This document shows, in pieces, positions 59,655-64,000 of a DNA stretch of 64,000 bases. Made by a program: the position numbers and the translations under genes. This DNA is from Apis mellifera (lineage: Eukaryota > Arthropoda > Insecta > Hymenoptera > Apidae). Where the stretch lies: positions 9,888,381 to 9,952,380 of the forward strand of contig NC_037646.1 of assembly GCF_003254395.2 (NCBI RefSeq). Reading direction: 5' to 3'. The notes below the pieces were generated by a model. That model saw only the letters and a list, made by a program, of their open reading frames with translations, was not told where the DNA came from and ran no database searches. Each line of letters opens with the position of its first letter. Position 1 is the first letter of the stretch.

Positions 59655-62600
59655 TATATATAATATTAGTTACGCTAGTACGTAACGTAACATCGAAAGA
59701 TTGAACGATAATGAGAATAAGACGAGGAGAAAAATATGGACAATGTGAGGAACAAATGGAGCGAGAATCAACACACGAGCGCGATTTATCGATTCGACAA
59801 ATTCTTCTCGTACTTACGTCGAGAGTGTGCATTTCGTTACAAATTAATTCCTGCTTATCGGGAAGGACAACAATTGCGTGCCATATTTCACGTGATCTGA
59901 TATTTTGCAACGCCACCGTATAAACGGCCGCGTAATGAACGGCGCCCGATCGCTATCTCATAATATAACCCGCAACGAGATGCAAAAGCCCGGCGCTGGG
60001 AAAGAAATATTTAACTTGGCTTCACTGACCGACACGGAGGTTATATATCCCGGCCTCGGCCACGCGAAACAGAATTCGAAGCAGGGGAACGAAGATAGCG
60101 AGCACTTTGCACGGGCAGATCGCGAGATAGATACAGCCGCGGGGATAATTAATCGCGGCCGGTCAAATTAGAGATAGGGATAGAAAGTCGTAAAATAATC
60201 GTTCCGGTAAGCGATATCTCCCGTGGGAAATTTTACCAATGAGTCGCGCGCAATTTTCGAAAAAGGAAAGAAAAAAGAGGATTTCTTCGTTTCGTCAAAA
60301 TTATTCGGAATAAAAATCCCATTAACGATGAAACAACGAAAGGATGATCATTTTTTCACTCGCTTGAAATTGAACGCTTAAATTTTTTCCTCGATTTCCC
60401 TCTATCTAGATAGACGTTGATTCCGACGGAAACAACGCGTCGTCCATCTCTTTCATCCTCCTCCTCCTCTTTCTCCTACGCCTGAGAATATAAATTATGC
60501 GAGCTAGGCCCTTCCACTTCGTCCCTTTTACTCGTCCCTCCTCGGCTAGGAAAGGCGACGAAATTAGCCTCGTTACACACCGGCTACGTTTCAATTCCCA
60601 ATACGGGACCGGCAAATTTGCGCCTGTCTGCGTTGATTTTCTCTCCCTCCCTTCAACCTGGCCCTGGTGTACGGTGGCGTGTATTCGTCTCCTAATGATT
60701 GAATCCGCTTGGATCGGTGAGACTATCGTCAACCATATCCGTCCAACTCGTTACTGGATTAGGAATTCCTCGAATCTCTCCTCGAATACGTGCGTTGTCT
60801 TCTTCGTCTCGCGTCTGTATTCGAGATATCGTCTTTTTCATCTTCCTCGCCTTTATTCGACCTTCCTCCGCGGGTCTGGATCTCCGTGGGACGGGCTCGC
60901 TTCCCGAGAACCCCCTCTCCCCTCTCTGTAACTCGGGAAACGTGATGCGGTAGAATCGCGTAGACGCTGTTCTGCCATGCGAATACGATAATGATTCGAA
61001 TTCTCGGTTGTCGAAATTGTATCGCGATACAATGTTTCGAGACGTGGCGCGATTGTAAACGATCTTTGTGCTCGCGAGCCTTTGCGCGTAGAAGCTGTAG
61101 AATGTAAATTTCCATCGGATATTTCCAAAATCGGGATTCGAGCCGCGTATTTATGGAATCGAATTGGAAATTTAATCTCGATGCGAATCGTTTCAAAATA
61201 GTTTCCAAGTGTTCGCGTCGAGGGTGTTTTCCGTCGGATACGGAGAAATGAAAGAAAGGAAGAGGGGCGAAGGTCAATGTCGGGAGAAATTCTCCCCTCC
61301 CCGGATTGAGCGTCGAACGATTTCTTAGAAACTTATCCAATGTTTACCGCGAGATCGAGTTTCGTAACGAGTTTATCGTTAAAATCGTTACCCTCTTCGA
61401 ATCTTCGAGAGAGAGAAAGTTATATCGAGAAGAAGAAGAAGAGAATCGGCGATTCGAGTTTGGATCACGGACGGGATCCAATTTATAACAACGGTATAAT
61501 ACATAGGTCGATCAACAAACCCATATTTCCATTTCGAGCAATAAACAATATCGCGGCACGAAATCTGGTTCGTTGTTTCCGTCGATTAATCGTGCACACC
61601 GCCTCGACGAAGAACGATGACCGTAACTCGACGATCGGCTATCAACCGTGGCGATCGATCGAGGTACTCGCGAGGTACAGGCATACAATTCATTTGCGAG
61701 CGGGATAAGATCGGGTTTAGAGCTATCATCAACCGCCCCACCGCCTATTTAAACACTGAACGAGTTAAGCATCTGTTGGCCGCGAGTTTCTAATTTATTT
61801 ACTCGAAGGGCGGAGTTCGGCCGGGGTTGAAGATTCGCCGCTTTACGGCACGTAAAGGATAAAGATATTCTTTCTTGACGTTAAACATCCAGAAACTAAT
61901 TCTGATTCACTTTCGATCGAATCGGTGTTTGAATGATTATCTATCGAATTAAGTATAAAGTATGAATAAACTAAAATTACTTAAACTCGATATGTATATT
62001 ATTTTGATATTTTATTGAATTTTTGAAAAAAGAGAATAAATCCTTCAATTAATAATATTAAAAATTAATTTCAAATGGAATTATAATTACGATACTAAAT
62101 CGTATTGAACTTGTAATTGCGTAATTACAATTTGAAATTCAACAAATGAAATTGGATAAATACTTGAAACTAATAATATAAATAACATTCTATAATTTAA
62201 TGTATATGTACATATATTAACTTGATTCAAGGATATAAAATATTAAACCGGTTTTGTAAACACCGTGATGAACGTACTTTCTTAATAATTCGTAACGGGG
62301 AAAGATTCGCCGCCTCGATCCATCGTGTTTCGTTGGATTCGAATTTGATCTTCGAGTTTAAGAAAGAAGGAAAAGAGATTTAATTCCTTTGCGGAACTTG
62401 TTCGCCCAGATGGGAATAATATTTACTTTAAAGAAGCAACCTCGAATCCGGTAGCTAGCCCGAAAAATTTTTATCATTTTCTCTTTTCCTTTTTCCTTCG
62501 TTAGATCGTTGTTCTGTAAACAGCTCAATCGACGAACGTGTCGTGAATCCAATTATGATTCGACGCGTTATCGAAGTGTCGGCTTCGACGAAAATAAATA

Positions 62601-64000
62601 AAAAAAGGAATTAAGGAAAGGACGATGGTGAAAGGTGACGATGAGGTTGTAACGCATCGTTAAAACAGCGAAAATTTTCCCGTAATATCCTCAAGTCCGC
62701 TTTGATAAATGGCCTTTCGCAATAATTGTTCGCTCGTTTCTCGCGGAAAATATACGACTATACGAGGAAGGTAAACAAGGTGGAGCGGAGAAAGGAACGT
62801 GGGTAAGGTGTGCGAAATTCCTTTTTTTCTCTCTCCCTCTCTCCTTTCTCCTTTCTTTTTTTTCAAATGACCAAGTTTATGAGACAGGTGTTACTTTTAC
62901 ATCCCATTAATAATTGTAATCCAACAATGTCGCTTTTGTGTCCGTTTCCCATTTTAAAATTCATTATCCGTCCGCGTTACAATTGAATATTTCAAGTTCC
63001 TCGCCGGAAGACCCATTTTTCCATTTGGTAAATAGTCTTCTGCCCTGTTGAATTGTTTATGTTACGATGAAAAATACTCGGGGGAGACGAGATTAATTAA
63101 GCAAACGCGGACAAGAGAAACCGACCTCTTCGCGGCTACTGCGATTCTTTCTACTTTACGCTTCCCGATTTTATTACGTTCCCTTCCTTTTTTTCCTTTC
63201 TTTCTTTCCTTCCTCCTTTTTTTTCTCTCCTTTTCTTTTTTCCTCTGCATTTTCGCGCAGAGACCAGCGGAGGATGGACCGCGGACGGAGTATGAGCAAG
63301 GCAAGGAGGAGGAGAAGGGGAGGAATTTTTATCGTAAACGTCAAGCGTGCACGACGCATGACACCGGCTACGTCTTATTCCGTTCTCCTCTCCAATCCAC
63401 TCCTGGAATCATTCGACATTTTTTACAAGCCGCTTCTCACTCGACAGATATAAAAATTCAATTGCTTCTGGAAAAAAAAGGGAGAATACCTAACGGCGTT
63501 TCACCTATCTGGAGCGGGCAGAGGTTGGACGATTTCCAAGTCGAAGAGGAGGAGGATGCTACGAGGATTTTGCTTCTCTTCTCACGACTTTTTTTTTTCT
63601 TTTTCTTCATTTTTTTCCCCCCCCCCAACCAATTTCGCGAAAACCGAGACGATCGCTAACTGCGGCTCGTTATTATTAATTTTCCCAACGAATTTCGTGC
63701 CTCGTACTTCGTTTGTTTTCGTTTCCCGCGTAAACAGTTCTCCTCGATGATTTATTATTATTATTATTATTATTATGATAATCGCTTCAATCCGTATTAT
63801 TAGCATTTTGCATCGTTGCATCGTTACGATAAAGCGCGCGTGTTTCTTTCTCCACCCCCTCCTTTTTTTTTTTCCTATATATATATATGTACATTTTATC
63901 GATTGAAAAGGTGAGGTATTAATTTACTCGACGTTGGTAAATAAACGAGATTGATCCGAATCGATGGGGCTCGTATACTCTGAAATTCGATATCATCCAC
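59655..64000. other. No supported gene
   Basis: CpG-rich to about 61800, then AT-rich (61950-62280). Overlapping frames on both strands at 60406-61340 have no recognisable domains. TCC/CTT pyrimidine runs lie near 63180-63245 and 63589-63625, and (ATT)n at 63751-63777. Confidence 0.5.
63751..63777. repeat. (ATT)n microsatellite
   Basis: About nine TTA/ATT units in an AT-rich setting near the window end. Simple repeat with no gene context. Confidence 0.9.

Overview
This is a gene-poor stretch of eukaryotic nuclear DNA, most likely from a bee (Apis-type hymenopteran). The signs are a CpG-rich background full of TCGA and CGCG words, many (AG)n, (AT)n, (TCG)n and homopolymer tracts, a short TTAGG-type telomere-like repeat, and a mariner copy whose terminal repeats resemble elements familiar from honeybee and other hymenopterans. 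The species assignment is inference. There is no bacterial gene organisation: the long open frames are scattered, overlap on both strands, run through microsatellites and match no protein family I recognise.

The firm content is repetitive. A mariner-type DNA transposon (58726-59654) has both terminal repeats and TA target duplications, but its transposase is broken by a 5' deletion, a stop codon, a frameshift and a displaced catalytic Asp. A five-copy tandem array with a unit of about 200 bp occupies 55101-56100. A 16-bp minisatellite of about 11 copies lies at 6618-6792. An (AT)28 and a (TC)40 tract lie at 677-732 and 28859-28938. A second, much older transposon relic (51483-52177) has an acidic frameshifted N-terminal reading frame and a TTAA-type, piggyBac-like right end.

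The rest looks like intron or intergenic sequence. I found a few places where splice signals bound a plausible exon: a signal-peptide-like start exon (6074-6134, minus), internal-exon candidates at 11346-11462 and 41900-42001 (minus) and 45539-45622 (plus), 5'-exon candidates at about 20860-21160 and 40120-40292 (plus), and a three-exon transcript model at 47563-49325 (plus). These are sequence-based guesses at low to moderate confidence. Random sequence of this composition also gives open frames of 60-100 codons, and two or more frames are sometimes open in the same segment. No tRNA, rRNA, recognisable microRNA or CRISPR array was seen. Several strong palindromes and an AT-rich homeodomain-type motif cluster may be regulatory.
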